Shown here piece after piece: positions 1-10,654 of a stretch of 64,000 bases of DNA; position 1 is the stretch's first letter; each line of letters opens with the position of its first letter. The notes below the pieces were generated by a model that was not told the DNA's origin, searched no databases, and worked only from the letters and a program-made list of their open reading frames with translations. Origin of the DNA: Aeromonas enteropelogenes (GTDB lineage: Bacteria > Pseudomonadota > Gammaproteobacteria > Enterobacterales > Aeromonadaceae); the NCBI RefSeq assembly GCF_000819845.1, contig NZ_CDCG01000034.1:1-64000 (forward strand). The letters are read 5' to 3'. Both the position numbers and the translations under genes were made by a program.

Positions 1-21
1 CTCACTGAGCGGGGTTTTTTT
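1..21 (+). terminator. 3' half of a rho-independent terminator
   Basis: The window opens with a stem 3' arm (gagcgggg) followed by seven T. The 5' arm lies outside the window, so this probably ends a plus-strand gene to the left. Positions 22-157 hold no gene that I can support. Confidence 0.5.
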
Positions 22-157
22 ATTGCCTGAAATTCTGCGTCTTGCTCAATATTTGTCTTTTTGTGGCTCTTGTGAGTCTCTCTTCCGCTGTTTTCGTTTG
101 TGTATTTCGCTCATTTCAAACGGTTAGTGTGGGATGGGGCTACACATTGGATGCCGC

Positions 158-2731
158 TTAATGGTCATGGCTGCAAGCAAGCACCATATTGACCACCCCC
201 TCTTCCATGTGCAGTTCGACCTTGAATCCCAGGCGCTTGGCTAGATTGATCATACCGCGATTGCTGGGCATGGTCATGCCTGATAGCTGTTCAATCCCCT
301 GTTCTCTGGCGTAGCGAATAATCTTCTCCATCATCAGTTTACCGAGGCCAAGCCCCTTTAAATCGGAGCGTACCAGGATGGCGAATTCGGCATCACTGTG
401 ATCCGGGGTGCTGATGGCGCGCACGACACCCAGGATCTGATCCCGGAAATCACCATCCTGGCCAATGGCCACAAAAGCCATCTCGCGGTGGTAATCTATC
501 TGGGTCATCCGTGCCAGCTCTTCATGCCCCAGCTCTCCCACATCCGCGAAGAAGCGTTTGTACCTGTCTTCATCGGACACTTGCAGTACGAACTGCTTGT
601 GGGCCGGTTCATCCTCCGGGCGGATCGGCCGCAGCAGTATATGGCTCTGATCCTTGAGCCAGGCCCCCTCTTCAAGCTCGGTAGGGTAGGGGCGGATGGC
701 CAGCCGATTGGGTGGCGATGCGCTGGGATCGGCCAGGGTGATGCTGGCATCCAGCACCACCATTTCGCTGTCGCATGCCTGCAGTGGGTGGAGATCCAGC
801 TCCTGGATGTCGGGAAAAGCCAGTATCAGCTCGGAAAGCTGACAGAGCACCTGGCTGAGCGCATCGATATTCAGCCGCACTGGCGTCGCCTGCTCACGGA
901 TCTTGCGGCTCTTCATGGCACCGATGATTTGGTAACGAGCCAACGCCTGATTCAGTGGCGGCAGGGCCGCAACCATCTCCTGGGGCTCGGCTCCTGATTC
1001 TCCCAGCAGGATGACGGGGCCAAACACTGCATCCTGCTGGATCCGCACCCGCAGCTCCAGGCCGCCGCTGCGGCGTGCCATCCGCTGCACCAGCAGACCT
1101 TCGATGCGGGCGCCCGGGTCATGCTGCCGTACCCTGTCCAGAATGGCGTCGGCGGCTTGTGCCACCTCGGTCGAGGTGCGCAGGTTGAGCATCACGCCAT
1201 GCACGGCAGATTTGTGGAAGATGTCGGGCGAACGCAGCTTGACCGCGACCGGGTAGCCAATCTGCTCCGCCGTCAAGGTGGCTTCGATGGCATCAGTGAC
1301 GATCCAGGTCGGCAGAGTCGAGAGGCCGGCCGTTTGCAATATGGGGTGGGCGAGATGGGTATCCAGCCTCGACTGGTTGCGCTCTCTGGCCTGGCGAAGC
1401 AGCTGTTGGCACAACTCGATATTGAGCTGGTTGCCTTGCAGGGAGGCGGGAGTTTCCATCAACTGCTTCTGGTTGCGACGATATTCCACCATATGCATGA
1501 AGGCGGCCATGGCGCTTTCGGGTGTGCGGTAGGTAGGAATGCCCGCCTCGGTGAACAGCCTGCGCCCCTCCTGCGCCGAATATTCCCCGGCCCAGTTGGT
1601 CAGGATATTGAGCCGACGAGCTCTGGGATGTTGCTTGAGATGGGTGATGAGATGGTTTGCCAGCGGCGCACTGGGGGCGGTCAGCGAAGGCGCATGGATG
1701 ATCAGGATGGCGTCTATCCCCTCCTCTTGCAGCAAGTGGTCCAGCGCCTCCTGATAGGTGGTGATGGTTGCATCGCTGCCTATGTCCAGCGGAGGGAGGG
1801 CAAGTTTGCCTCCACGCTCCAGCAGCACATCCATCGCCATGTTGGCCAGGCCCCGGCCATTGGAGATGATGGCCAGTCGCTCCCCCTTGAGGGTCATCGA
1901 ATGGCTCAGGGTCTCTACCGCCGCAAACAGCTCGTGGGTATCTCTAACTCGCAGCATGCCGGCGCGGCGAATGGCGGCATCATAGACGTTGTCGAGGCCA
2001 TGGCTTGGGTTGTGGCGACCGCTTTTGAGTATCAGGATGGGCTTGTTGCGCGACGCGGCCCGGGCGGCGGAGAGAAAGTGGCGGGCATCGTGCAGCTTGT
2101 CCATATAGAGCAGGATGGCGCGGGTTGTGCTGTCGCGGGAGAGTTGATCCAGCAGCTGGCCGAAGTCTATGTCACAGTGATCGCCGAGGGAGATGAAGGC
2201 AGAGAAGCCCAGCTCATGTTGCTTGGCCCAGTCCAGTATGGTGGCGCTGACGGCGGCCGACTGGGAGAGAAAGGCGACCTGGCCTGGCTTGGCCGTGATG
2301 GGAGAGAAGCTGGCGTTGATCCCTTGCCCGGGCAGCAGCATACCCATGCTGTTCGGTCCCAGCAGGCGGATGCCGTATTGCTGGCAGACCCGCTTCAGCT
2401 CCCGCCGTTCCTCATCGGAAAAGTCCCCTGCCAGTATGATGGCAGCCCCCGTGCCTTTCTGGCCGAGCGCTTCCAGCAGTGGCAGGACTCGTTCCCGCTT
2501 GGTGCAGATGATGGCGAGATCCGGCACCAGCGGCAGGCTGGCAACATCGGGATAGGCCAGCACGCCGGCGATGGCCTTGTCCTTGGGGGTGACGGGAAGT
2601 ATGGGTCCCTTGAACTGCCCTGCCAGCAGGTGGCGGACGATCACATGACCCGCCTTGAGCGGGTCGGTAGAAGCGCCGATCACGGCAATTGAGTGAGGCT
2701 TGAACAGACGATCCAGACCGCTTGCTTTCAT
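158..2731 (-). CDS. pat: Pat/YfiQ-type protein acetyltransferase (acyl-CoA synthetase-like plus GNAT)
   Basis: Large protein of 857 residues with the PatZ/YfiQ/Pka layout: a CoA-binding, ADP-forming acyl-CoA synthetase-like region (about 1-430), an ATP-grasp region (about 480-690, with PVAVKLRSPDIFHKS) and a C-terminal GNAT domain (about 705-855) with acetyl-CoA motif A SDLKGLGLGKLMM. The family acetylates lysines of metabolic enzymes, classically acetyl-CoA synthetase. I chose ATG at 2731 because GGGAG lies five bases upstream; GTG at 2737 is the in-frame alternative. It is monocistronic in this window and no regulatory site is obvious. The synthetase half is usually catalytically silent in this family; I did not test that here. 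Confidence 0.88.
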   Translation of the reverse strand: MKASGLDRLFKPHSIAVIGASTDPLKAGHVIVRHLLAGQFKGPILPVTPKDKAIAGVLAYPDVASLPLVPDLAIICTKRERVLPLLEALGQKGTGAAIILAGDFSDEERRELKRVCQQYGIRLLGPNSMGMLLPGQGINASFSPITAKPGQVAFLSQSAAVSATILDWAKQHELGFSAFISLGDHCDIDFGQLLDQLSRDSTTRAILLYMDKLHDARHFLSAARAASRNKPILILKSGRHNPSHGLDNVYDAAIRRAGMLRVRDTHELFAAVETLSHSMTLKGERLAIISNGRGLANMAMDVLLERGGKLALPPLDIGSDATITTYQEALDHLLQEEGIDAILIIHAPSLTAPSAPLANHLITHLKQHPRARRLNILTNWAGEYSAQEGRRLFTEAGIPTYRTPESAMAAFMHMVEYRRNQKQLMETPASLQGNQLNIELCQQLLRQARERNQSRLDTHLAHPILQTAGLSTLPTWIVTDAIEATLTAEQIGYPVAVKLRSPDIFHKSAVHGVMLNLRTSTEVAQAADAILDRVRQHDPGARIEGLLVQRMARRSGGLELRVRIQQDAVFGPVILLGESGAEPQEMVAALPPLNQALARYQIIGAMKSRKIREQATPVRLNIDALSQVLCQLSELILAFPDIQELDLHPLQACDSEMVVLDASITLADPSASPPNRLAIRPYPTELEEGAWLKDQSHILLRPIRPEDEPAHKQFVLQVSDEDRYKRFFADVGELGHEELARMTQIDYHREMAFVAIGQDGDFRDQILGVVRAISTPDHSDAEFAILVRSDLKGLGLGKLMMEKIIRYAREQGIEQLSGMTMPSNRGMINLAKRLGFKVELHMEEGVVNMVLACSHDH

Positions 2732-2804
2732 GGGCACTCCCGGCGAAAGGGGGAAGATACCAGTCTAATACCTCTTTGCAGCGGGTTCTGTGACCGGTTC
2801 CTGA

Positions 2805-2996
2805 TCACTGTTTGTTCAGGGCATTGGCGCGCAGATAAAATCTCAGCTCGCCCTGCACCTGGCGGATTGCGCCCAGATGGCGATCCTGCAGATAGATATC
2901 CCGTTCCCTGTCCAGCAATGTGTTCGGGACCCCCATGCTTTGCAGGTACTCCTCGAACAGGGTTGCCCCTTTTATCTCGACCAAATGCTGTTTCAT
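2805..2996 (-). CDS. small hypothetical protein, 63 aa
   Basis: Unrecognised 63-residue cytosolic protein, rich in charged residues, without signal peptide, membrane segment or Cys motif. The start is supported by a good Shine-Dalgarno (AGGGAGAAGAGCC before ATG). It lies upstream of pat on the same strand with about 70 bases between, so co-transcription is possible. The predicted secondary structure looks mixed helical by eye. I cannot assign a function; coding status rests on the ribosome site and ordinary composition. Confidence 0.6.
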   Translation of the reverse strand: MKQHLVEIKGATLFEEYLQSMGVPNTLLDRERDIYLQDRHLGAIRQVQGELRFYLRANALNKQ

Positions 2997-3173
2997 GGCT
3001 CTTCTCCCTGAATAGTCGGTCCCTTGTCAGCAGCCCGAGTCTGCGGTTATCTGCCGGTTTTTCCTATTGTCATATTTGACACGGGACGGTTCACACATCT
3101 GCCACGCCGCACTCCCCTCGAAACCGTGGGGCGTTATAGTAATGGGAGGCGTATGACATCCGGGTGCTAGAGC

Positions 3174-4040
3174 ATGGTCAGGGCATGGCTACTGTGTATC
3201 ACATTGATGGCGACCAACCTTGTGGCAGCTGAACAGCCGATCCGTGTCTGGAATCAGTTGCTGCAGCACCCCAATCCCGCCGTTCCCGAGTTGCTGCGCC
3301 TCTCCCTCGAACTCACCATCCCCGAATATGGCCCCTATCGATTGATTGCCAGCGCACCCATGGAGCAGGGGCGTGTGGTCAAGGAGATGAGCGGTGACGG
3401 TTCGGTGCAAGTGGCCGTGTTTGCACCGGACAGCGAGCGGGAGCAGGATCTGCTGGCGGTGCATATCCCGCTGGCCAAGGGGCTGCTGGGATGGCGGGTC
3501 TGCCTGATCCGGCAGGGAGATGAGGGGCGCTTTGCCAATATCCAGTCCCTGGCACAATGGCAGCAATCCGGGTTGACCATTGGCCAGCACAGATTCTGGC
3601 CGGATACCGAGCTGCTCAAGGCGAATGGTCTGAAGGTGGTGGTGGGCAGCTTGTACGACGTATTGTTCAACATGTTGCGCAAGCGGCGCTTCGACTGCTT
3701 CCTGCGTTCCGTCATCGAAGTCGAGGACGAGCTCAAGGCGCACCCCTATCTGGCCATCGAGCCGCACCTGGTTTTTCGTTACCCGCTGGCCTTGCTGTTC
3801 TTCGTTTCGCCCAAATACCCTGAGCTCGCGCAGCGCATTGAGCTTGGGTTGCAGCGGGCGCGGCAGTCAGGTGCCTTTGAGCAGGTATTCGAAGAGTCGT
3901 TTGGCAAGACGGTGCGGAATCTGAAGCTGGAGCAACGGACGCGCTTTGAACTGCATAACCCCGGATTGCCGCTGAGCAGCCGGCCCATGATGGCCGACCC
4001 AACCCTCATCTACAATCCGGATCAACGCAGCGCCCCCTGA
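3174..4040 (+). CDS. periplasmic solute-binding-like protein (SBP_bac_3 type)
   Basis: Protein of 288 residues starting with a signal peptide (MVRAWLLCITLMATNLVAA, cleavage expected near residue 19-20), then a sequence resembling family 3 extracellular solute-binding proteins: lobe 1 about 20-100, a central stretch with FNMLRKRRFDCFLRS (about 165-180) and return to a lobe 1-like C-terminus. No permease or ATPase gene is adjacent, so it may be an orphan sensor or binding protein rather than part of an amino-acid importer. A TATAGT -10-like box lies at about 3135-3140. Its 3' end overlaps convergent ilvY by 19 bases. Ligand unknown. Confidence 0.7.
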   Translation: MVRAWLLCITLMATNLVAAEQPIRVWNQLLQHPNPAVPELLRLSLELTIPEYGPYRLIASAPMEQGRVVKEMSGDGSVQVAVFAPDSEREQDLLAVHIPLAKGLLGWRVCLIRQGDEGRFANIQSLAQWQQSGLTIGQHRFWPDTELLKANGLKVVVGSLYDVLFNMLRKRRFDCFLRSVIEVEDELKAHPYLAIEPHLVFRYPLALLFFVSPKYPELAQRIELGLQRARQSGAFEQVFEESFGKTVRNLKLEQRTRFELHNPGLPLSSRPMMADPTLIYNPDQRSAP

Positions 4041-4915
4041 TTCTGGGCAGTGTCCCAGAAGGCACGGATGAGGGGCTCCTCAAGCCGTTTGCGTGAAACC
4101 ACTATGCCGACGTCGAATGGCTTGAGTGCCGGCTTGGGTTCGACGATGCGCACCTTCTCGCCCATTGGGCTGTGATCGATGACGGCGGCGGGTACCAACC
4201 CCACACCGCAGCCAAGCGCCACCATGGCGACGATCCCCTCGTTGCCCACCACTTCGGCATAGATGTTGGGGGCTATCCCTTTGTTGCGAAACCACTGGTC
4301 ACTGCGTTTGCGGGCCAGCCCCTGTTCCGAGAGGATCAGGGGCAGCCGCTCCCAGTCCGGTTCTCCCTGATGAAACCACTGGTTGAGTTGGGGGGCGTTG
4401 CGCGGGGCGATAAAGACCAGCGGGACCCGCTGCAGGCTGGCAAATTCCAGTTTGGCGGGCAGGGCATCCGGGCGGGCTGCGATGGCCAGATCGACCTCAT
4501 CGGCCAGGATCTTGTCCACCGCCAGCGCCGGGTCGCCGGTTTCCAGCTTGATCTCCAGCTGGGGGTAGCGACGGCGAAAGCGCTCCAGTACCTCGGGCAG
4601 CAGAAAGTAGCTGGCGGTGACCGAGCAGAAGACTCGCAATCGCCCTTGCAGCGGTTCGTCGTTGCGTTTGAGCTCCTGCTTGAGCTGGCGCCACTCCTGC
4701 AGCAATCCACCACCAAACTCGCGCAGCTTCTCGCCGGCCGGGGTGAGGCGCACGCTGCGGTTATCCCGTTCGAACAAGACGCAGCCGGTTTCCTGCTCGA
4801 GGCGCTGGATGGCGCGGCTCAGGGTGGAGGGGCTGACCGCCATGGCATCGGCGCTCTTGCCGAAGTGGAGGGAGTCGGCGAGGTGGAGAAACAGCTCGAG
4901 GTTGCGAAGGTCCAT
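4022..4915 (-). CDS. ilvY: LysR-family activator of ilvC
   Basis: LysR-type regulator of 297 residues: winged HTH at about 1-60 (MDLRNLELFLHLADSLHFGK, then SPSTLSRAIQRLE), linker helix, then an inducer-binding domain (about 90-295). It is divergent to ilvC with a shared intergenic region, the arrangement of E. coli ilvY-ilvC, where IlvY bound to acetolactate or acetohydroxybutyrate activates ilvC. Sequence and neighbourhood agree, so the assignment is strong. The 3' end overlaps the convergent binding-protein gene. Confidence 0.93.
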   Translation of the reverse strand: MDLRNLELFLHLADSLHFGKSADAMAVSPSTLSRAIQRLEQETGCVLFERDNRSVRLTPAGEKLREFGGGLLQEWRQLKQELKRNDEPLQGRLRVFCSVTASYFLLPEVLERFRRRYPQLEIKLETGDPALAVDKILADEVDLAIAARPDALPAKLEFASLQRVPLVFIAPRNAPQLNQWFHQGEPDWERLPLILSEQGLARKRSDQWFRNKGIAPNIYAEVVGNEGIVAMVALGCGVGLVPAAVIDHSPMGEKVRIVEPKPALKPFDVGIVVSRKRLEEPLIRAFWDTAQNQGALR

Positions 4916-5141
4916 CTTTTTTCTTCCTGCTGTGGCCTGCTTTGCCGAGTCAATCTGCCCGGGTCATCGCTTCCACCCATTCAGAAAATAGGGGGAAACA
5001 GCCCGACATTGCGCAGACTCACATTTCAATTCCTGCAACGTACTGTTTCGAATATATCAGTTCAGGCAATATGTGTCCCGCGCTATAGTGGTTCAGACAA
5101 CGCCGTCACCGGCATGGAATCAATCGAACGGAGCAATCACC
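4916..5141. promoter_or_regulatory. ilvY-ilvC divergent control region
   Basis: Divergent intergenic region of 226 bases. On the plus strand a -10-like TATAGT lies at 5084-5089, with no good -35 hexamer 17 bases upstream. That fits an activator-dependent ilvC promoter. Half-site-like words (attgc near 5010 and gcaac/gcaat near 5036 and 5066) could be IlvY contacts, but I cannot define the operator from one sequence. Confidence 0.5.
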
Positions 5142-6623
5142 ATGGCTAACTATTTCAACACCTTGAACCTGCGTCAGCAGTTGGCCCAGCTGGGCAAGTG
5201 TCGTTTCATGCAGCGCGTGGAATTCGCCGACGGCTGCGACGTGCTGAAAGGCAAGAAGGTGGTGATTGTGGGCTGTGGTGCCCAGGGTCTGAACCAGGGC
5301 CTGAACATGCGCGACTCCGGGCTGGATATCGCCTACGCCCTGCGCAAGGCCGCCATCACCGAGAAGCGCGCCTCCTGGCAGAAGGCTACCGACAACGGCT
5401 TCGCGGTCGGCACCTATGAAGAGCTGATCCCGACCGCCGATCTGGTGCTGAACCTGACGCCGGACAAGCAGCACTCCGACGTGGTGAAAACCGTTATGCC
5501 GCTGATGAAGCAGGGCGCCGCACTGGGTTACTCCCACGGCTTCAACGTGGTGGAAGAGGGCCAGCAGATCCGCGCCGATATCACAGTCGTCATGGTGGCG
5601 CCCAAGTGCCCGGGTACCGAAGTGCGTGAAGAGTACAAGCGCGGTTTCGGCGTACCGACCCTGATCGCCGTTCACCCGGAGAACGATCCCAAGGGCGAGG
5701 GCATGGCCATCGCCAAGGCGTGGGCCTCCGCCACCGGCGGCGACCGTGCTGGCGTGCTGGAGTCCTCCTTCGTGGCGGAAGTGAAATCCGACCTGATGGG
5801 CGAGCAGACCATCCTCTGCGGCATGCTGCAGGCCGGTTCCCTGCTCTGCTACGACAAGCTGGTTGCCGAAGGCACAGACCCGGCCTACGCCGGCAAGCTG
5901 ATCCAGTTCGGCTGGGAGACCATCACCGAAGCCCTGAAACAGGGTGGCATCAGCCTGATGATGGACCGCCTCTCCAACCCGGCCAAGCTGCGCGCCTTCG
6001 AGCTCTCCGAGCAGCTCAAGACCCTGATGCGCCCGCTGTTCGAGAAGCACATGGATGACATCATCGCCGGCGAGTTCTCTCGCGGCATGATGGCCGACTG
6101 GGCCGAGGATGACATCAAGCTGCTGACCTGGCGCGAAGAGACCGGCAAGTCTGCCTTCGAGAATGCCCCAGCCTATGCTGGCAAGATCGCGGAGCAGGAG
6201 TACTTCGACAATGGCGTGGTGATGGTGGCCATGGTCAAGGCGGGTGTCGAGCTGGCGTTCGAGACCATGGTGGCCTCCGGTATCTACGAGGAGTCTGCCT
6301 ACTACGAATCCCTGCACGAGCTGCCGCTGATCGCCAACACAGTTGCTCGCAAGCGTCTGTACGAGATGAACGTGGTCATCTCCGACACAGCCGAATATGG
6401 CAACTACCTGTTTGCCAACGCCGCCGTGCCGCTGCTGCGTGAACACTTCATGCCGACCCTGAAAGCGGGCGACCTGGGTGCCAGCCAAGCCGAGAGCCAG
6501 AGCGTGGACAACCAGGCGCTGCTGGCGGCCAACGAGGCGACTCGCAACCACCCGATCGAGAAGATCGGTCAGGTACTGCGTGGCTACATGAAGGACATGA
6601 AGCGCATCGCTGTCGGCGGTTAA
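5142..6623 (+). CDS. ilvC: ketol-acid reductoisomerase, class II
   Basis: NADPH-dependent isomeroreductase of branched-chain amino-acid synthesis, converting 2-acetolactate and 2-aceto-2-hydroxybutyrate to dihydroxy acids. The protein has 493 residues, the length of the long class II form with a duplicated C-terminal knotted domain. The Rossmann motif [16 protein letters not shown] lies near residues 40-55 and [18 protein letters not shown] further on. I chose ATG 5142 ([13 protein letters not shown]) because it follows a GGAG and matches the family N-terminus; the upstream open frame is promoter DNA. Positive control by IlvY is inferred from the divergent gene. Confidence 0.97.
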   Translation: MANYFNTLNLRQQLAQLGKCRFMQRVEFADGCDVLKGKKVVIVGCGAQGLNQGLNMRDSGLDIAYALRKAAITEKRASWQKATDNGFAVGTYEELIPTADLVLNLTPDKQHSDVVKTVMPLMKQGAALGYSHGFNVVEEGQQIRADITVVMVAPKCPGTEVREEYKRGFGVPTLIAVHPENDPKGEGMAIAKAWASATGGDRAGVLESSFVAEVKSDLMGEQTILCGMLQAGSLLCYDKLVAEGTDPAYAGKLIQFGWETITEALKQGGISLMMDRLSNPAKLRAFELSEQLKTLMRPLFEKHMDDIIAGEFSRGMMADWAEDDIKLLTWREETGKSAFENAPAYAGKIAEQEYFDNGVVMVAMVKAGVELAFETMVASGIYEESAYYESLHELPLIANTVARKRLYEMNVVISDTAEYGNYLFANAAVPLLREHFMPTLKAGDLGASQAESQSVDNQALLAANEATRNHPIEKIGQVLRGYMKDMKRIAVGG

Positions 6624-6734
6624 GCCTGCATCGGGCTGGATGATGAAGGGGCGGGGATGACGATCCCCGTTACTGCCCGGCTTGGACACCTGGCCAGTCC
6701 TCCGGATCATGTAAGCAGACCGACTGATAGCCAT

Positions 6735-6767
6735 AAAAAAGCCCCGCTCATCGAGCGGGGCTTTTGC
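6735..6767. terminator. bidirectional terminator between ilvC and pgi
   Basis: Perfect 9-bp stem gccccgctc/gagcggggc (6741-6749 and 6753-6761) with loop atc. It is flanked by six A on the left and four T on the right, so it can end both convergent genes. Confidence 0.85.
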
Positions 6768-6787
6768 ATTCAGGTCAGCCGGGAAAA

Positions 6788-8494
<1,707 letters not shown>

Positions 8495-8507
8495 TTATTA
8501 TCCGAGC

Positions 8508-8535
8508 ATTATAGCGAGCCGGCTGGCCGGCTCAT
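8508..8535 (-). promoter_or_regulatory. probable pgi promoter with palindrome
   Basis: On the minus strand a perfect -10 TATAAT (8508-8513) lies 71 bases before pgi. Just upstream, in the spacer/-35 area, is the palindrome agccggctggccggct (8517-8532), which could be an operator. The best -35 match (TTACAT) is too far at 20 bases. The remaining intergenic stretch (8536-8716) shows nothing I can name. Confidence 0.45.
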
Positions 8536-8716
8536 GTAACAGAGTTTTACCGATTGTCTTTTACAACCTTGGGTCACCGTGGGGAGTGTACACCCTGAAA
8601 GTCGGGATTATGAGTCACGAAAGCAAGCCGGATCTTGCGCTCGCTCATGAATGGGGCCAACCCGGGAGTGTGAAATGGTTTTCATATCGCCGGCCGGGTT
8701 ATGTGCAGCCGGGGCA

Positions 8717-8754
8717 CCCCAAAAACGACAATGCCAGCCCGAAGGCTGGCATTG
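8717..8754 (-). terminator. mscS terminator
   Basis: Perfect 11-bp stem caatgccagcc/ggctggcattg (8729-8739 and 8744-8754) with a four-base loop. On the minus strand it runs into a T tract (aaaaa at 8721-8725), 20 bases beyond the mscS stop. Confidence 0.8.
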
Positions 8755-8774
8755 TGAGCAAGGGGATGGATTCA

Positions 8775-9611
8775 TCACTCCTCGGCTTTGGCGGTGTGCA
8801 TGACCATCTGCGGGAAGGGGATCTCGATACCCTCGGCATCGAAGGTCAGCTTCACCTTCTCGTGGAAGTCGAACCAGACACCCCAGTAATCACCGGTTTT
8901 CACCCAGGGGCGCACCACGATATTTACTGAAGAGTCGGCCAGGGCGGCGACGGCGATGGTAGCGGCCGGATCTTTCAGGATGCGCGGTTCTTCGTTCACC
9001 AGACGCTCAAGGATCTGCTTGGCCTTGCGCAGGTCGGAGCCGTAGCCGATGCCGAAGGTCATGTCGACGCGACGGGTATCCATGCGCGAGTAGTTGACTA
9101 TGGTGCCGTTGAGAATGGCGGAGTTCGGTACCACGACCATCTTGTTGTCACCGGAGGTGAGGGTGGTGGTGAACAGCTGCACGGACTGCACTACGCCCGC
9201 AGTGCCAGCCACTTCGATGAACTCGCCCGCCTTGATGGGGCGGAAGATGATGAGCAGGAAGCCGGCGGCGAAGTTGGACAGCGAGCCCTGCAGCGCCAGA
9301 CCGATGGCCAGACCGGCGGCACCAATGATGGCCACGAAGGAGGCGGTCTGAACCCCGACCCGACCCAGTGCCGCAATTACCACGAACACCAGGATGGCGT
9401 ATTTGAGGATGCTGCCGACGAACTCGGTGATGGTAGCGTCGAGCTTGCGGCTCTTCATCACCTTGACCACGCCACCGCTGATCAGGTTGGCGGCGATATA
9501 GCCCACCAGCAGGGTCAGCAGGGCGGCGGCGATGTTGACGGCATACTCGATCAGCAGGCCCTGGTTGTTGACCAGCCAGGTCTGTGCTTCGGTGATGATT
9601 TCGGGTTCCAT
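8775..9611 (-). CDS. mscS: small-conductance mechanosensitive channel
   Basis: Inner-membrane heptameric channel that opens on hypo-osmotic shock. The 278 residues fit MscS (E. coli 286). Three transmembrane helices are visible (about 25-50, 65-90 and the pore helix TM3). TM3 carries the Gly/Ala-rich packing motif AAGLAIGLALQGSLSNFAAG near residues 97-116. The beta domain (FRPIKAGEFIEV) and alpha/beta cytoplasmic domain follow. The ATG follows GGATCTCCTATG-type leader sequence. Monocistronic, with its own terminator. Confidence 0.95.
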   Translation of the reverse strand: MEPEIITEAQTWLVNNQGLLIEYAVNIAAALLTLLVGYIAANLISGGVVKVMKSRKLDATITEFVGSILKYAILVFVVIAALGRVGVQTASFVAIIGAAGLAIGLALQGSLSNFAAGFLLIIFRPIKAGEFIEVAGTAGVVQSVQLFTTTLTSGDNKMVVVPNSAILNGTIVNYSRMDTRRVDMTFGIGYGSDLRKAKQILERLVNEEPRILKDPAATIAVAALADSSVNIVVRPWVKTGDYWGVWFDFHEKVKLTFDAEGIEIPFPQMVMHTAKAEE

Positions 9612-9716
9612 AGGAGATCCTGTCAGATGCTAAAGATTGATAACGGATGAATCTAACATTGCAGTGCGACAGACTGGGTCGCATCTGGTGCTTATTTTCT
9701 ACCGTAAAAAGTTGCC

Positions 9717-9748
9717 ACAAAAAGGAAGGGAGGCCAAGGCCTCCCTTC
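9717..9748 (-). terminator. terminator downstream of slmA repeats
   Basis: Inverted repeat aagggaggcc/ggcctccctt (9726-9735 and 9738-9747). Read on the minus strand it is followed by CC then five T. It ends transcripts from dut/slmA after the repeated slmA tails. The 9612-9716 stretch upstream of mscS should hold its promoter, but I see no clear hexamers. Confidence 0.75.
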
Positions 9749-9765
9749 TCATATGGGTTCGTGCG

Positions 9766-10095
9766 GGCTCAGCTTTGCAGCAGCTGGTTGCGGATAAATT
9801 GCCACTGATCTTCAAACCAGACGGTCGGTTTGATCTTGAACTCGGAACGGACGTACATGGTTGATCCGTCCCTCCGGCTCAGCTTTGCAGCAGCTGGCTG
9901 CGGATAAATTGTCACTGATCTTCGAACCCGGCAGTGGGTTTTATCTTGAACTCGGAACGGACGTATATGGTTGATCCGTCCCTCCTGCTCAGCTCTGCAG
10001 CAGCTGGCTGCGGATGAATTGCCACTGATCTTCGAACCCGGCGGTGGGTTTGATCTTGAACTCGGAACGGACAAACTGACTAATCCGTCCCTCGG
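9766..10095 (-). repeat. three tandem 110-bp copies of the slmA 3' end
   Basis: Copies at 9766-9875, 9876-9985 and 9986-10095 have an exact 110-bp period. The last is the genuine 3' end of slmA. Each copy contains the code for the SlmA C-terminal peptide ([10 protein letters not shown]...QLLQS) and its TGA stop, then a GGAGGGACGGAT word that also occurs inside slmA at the copy start. This 11-base microhomology is a plausible crossover point. The middle copy has TGG changed to TGA in the peptide; the outer copy stays open. The period is not a multiple of three and the join differs by one base, so the copies do not extend SlmA. Confidence 0.92.
9769..9858 (-). pseudogene. slmA tail fragment with own ATG, 29 codons
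   Basis: The outermost repeat copy encodes 29 residues beginning [12 protein letters not shown] and ending NQLLQS, nearly the SlmA C-terminus. It has its own ATG at 9858 and a GGAGG 12 bases upstream. The middle copy has ATA at this place and an internal TGA, so only the outer copy could be translated. Translation is unproven. I treat it as a gene fragment, though a peptide mimicking the SlmA C-terminal helix is conceivable. Confidence 0.4.
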
Positions 10096-10585
10096 TGTAG
10101 GCCAGCAACAGATTGGCCAGCATGGTCTCGTCGAGCTGGAAGCCCTGGCCTTCCCGCAGCCGTTTTTCCCGCAGCACCTGCTTGATCTGGGTCTCCAGCT
10201 TGTCGAACAGGATGCTGATGCGATCCCGCAGCCGATCGTGTTCACCCAGCAGGGCATCGCCATTGAGGATGCGGGTGATGCCCGGGTTGCGCTCGGCGAA
10301 GACCAGCAGCAGCTGCAGGATGTGGTGGCAGCGGGCCATGGTGTCTTTCTCTTCCGTCATGATGAGATTGACCCGTGACAGCAGGGAATCCTCGATAAAG
10401 TCGATCAGCCCCTCGAACATCCTCGCCTTGCTGGGAAAATGTCGATAGAGGGCGGCCTCAGAGACACCGACCTCGGCTGCCAGGCGAGCCGTGGTGATAC
10501 GCTGACCCGGACTGGTTTCCAGCATGTGGGCGAGCGCTTGCAGGATCTGGTCGCGCCGACTCTGTTTCTGATTACTGCTTGCCAT
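9989..10585 (-). CDS. slmA: nucleoid occlusion factor SlmA (TetR family)
   Basis: DNA-bound inhibitor of FtsZ assembly over the nucleoid. It has 198 residues, as in E. coli. The TetR-type HTH covers about 28-60 ([20 protein letters not shown], then HFPSK), and the family-specific text [20 protein letters not shown] is clear. The order dut-slmA downstream of coaBC is the conserved one. The odd feature is downstream: two further tandem copies of its last hundred bases follow the stop. The C-terminus of the gene itself is intact. Confidence 0.95.
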   Translation of the reverse strand: MASSNQKQSRRDQILQALAHMLETSPGQRITTARLAAEVGVSEAALYRHFPSKARMFEGLIDFIEDSLLSRVNLIMTEEKDTMARCHHILQLLLVFAERNPGITRILNGDALLGEHDRLRDRISILFDKLETQIKQVLREKRLREGQGFQLDETMLANLLLAYTEGRISQFVRSEFKIKPTAGFEDQWQFIRSQLLQS

Positions 10586-10654
10586 GGATTCCCCTAAAAA
10601 AACAATGGCTTGATTCTGTTATTAGGCACCGCCCCAAGGGGCTGTGTGGTCTTG

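Noticed and set aside
8610-8760. Short plus-strand frame starting MSHESKPD in the pgi-mscS gap
   Set aside because: No ribosome site. It reads through the mscS terminator into the mscS antisense strand.
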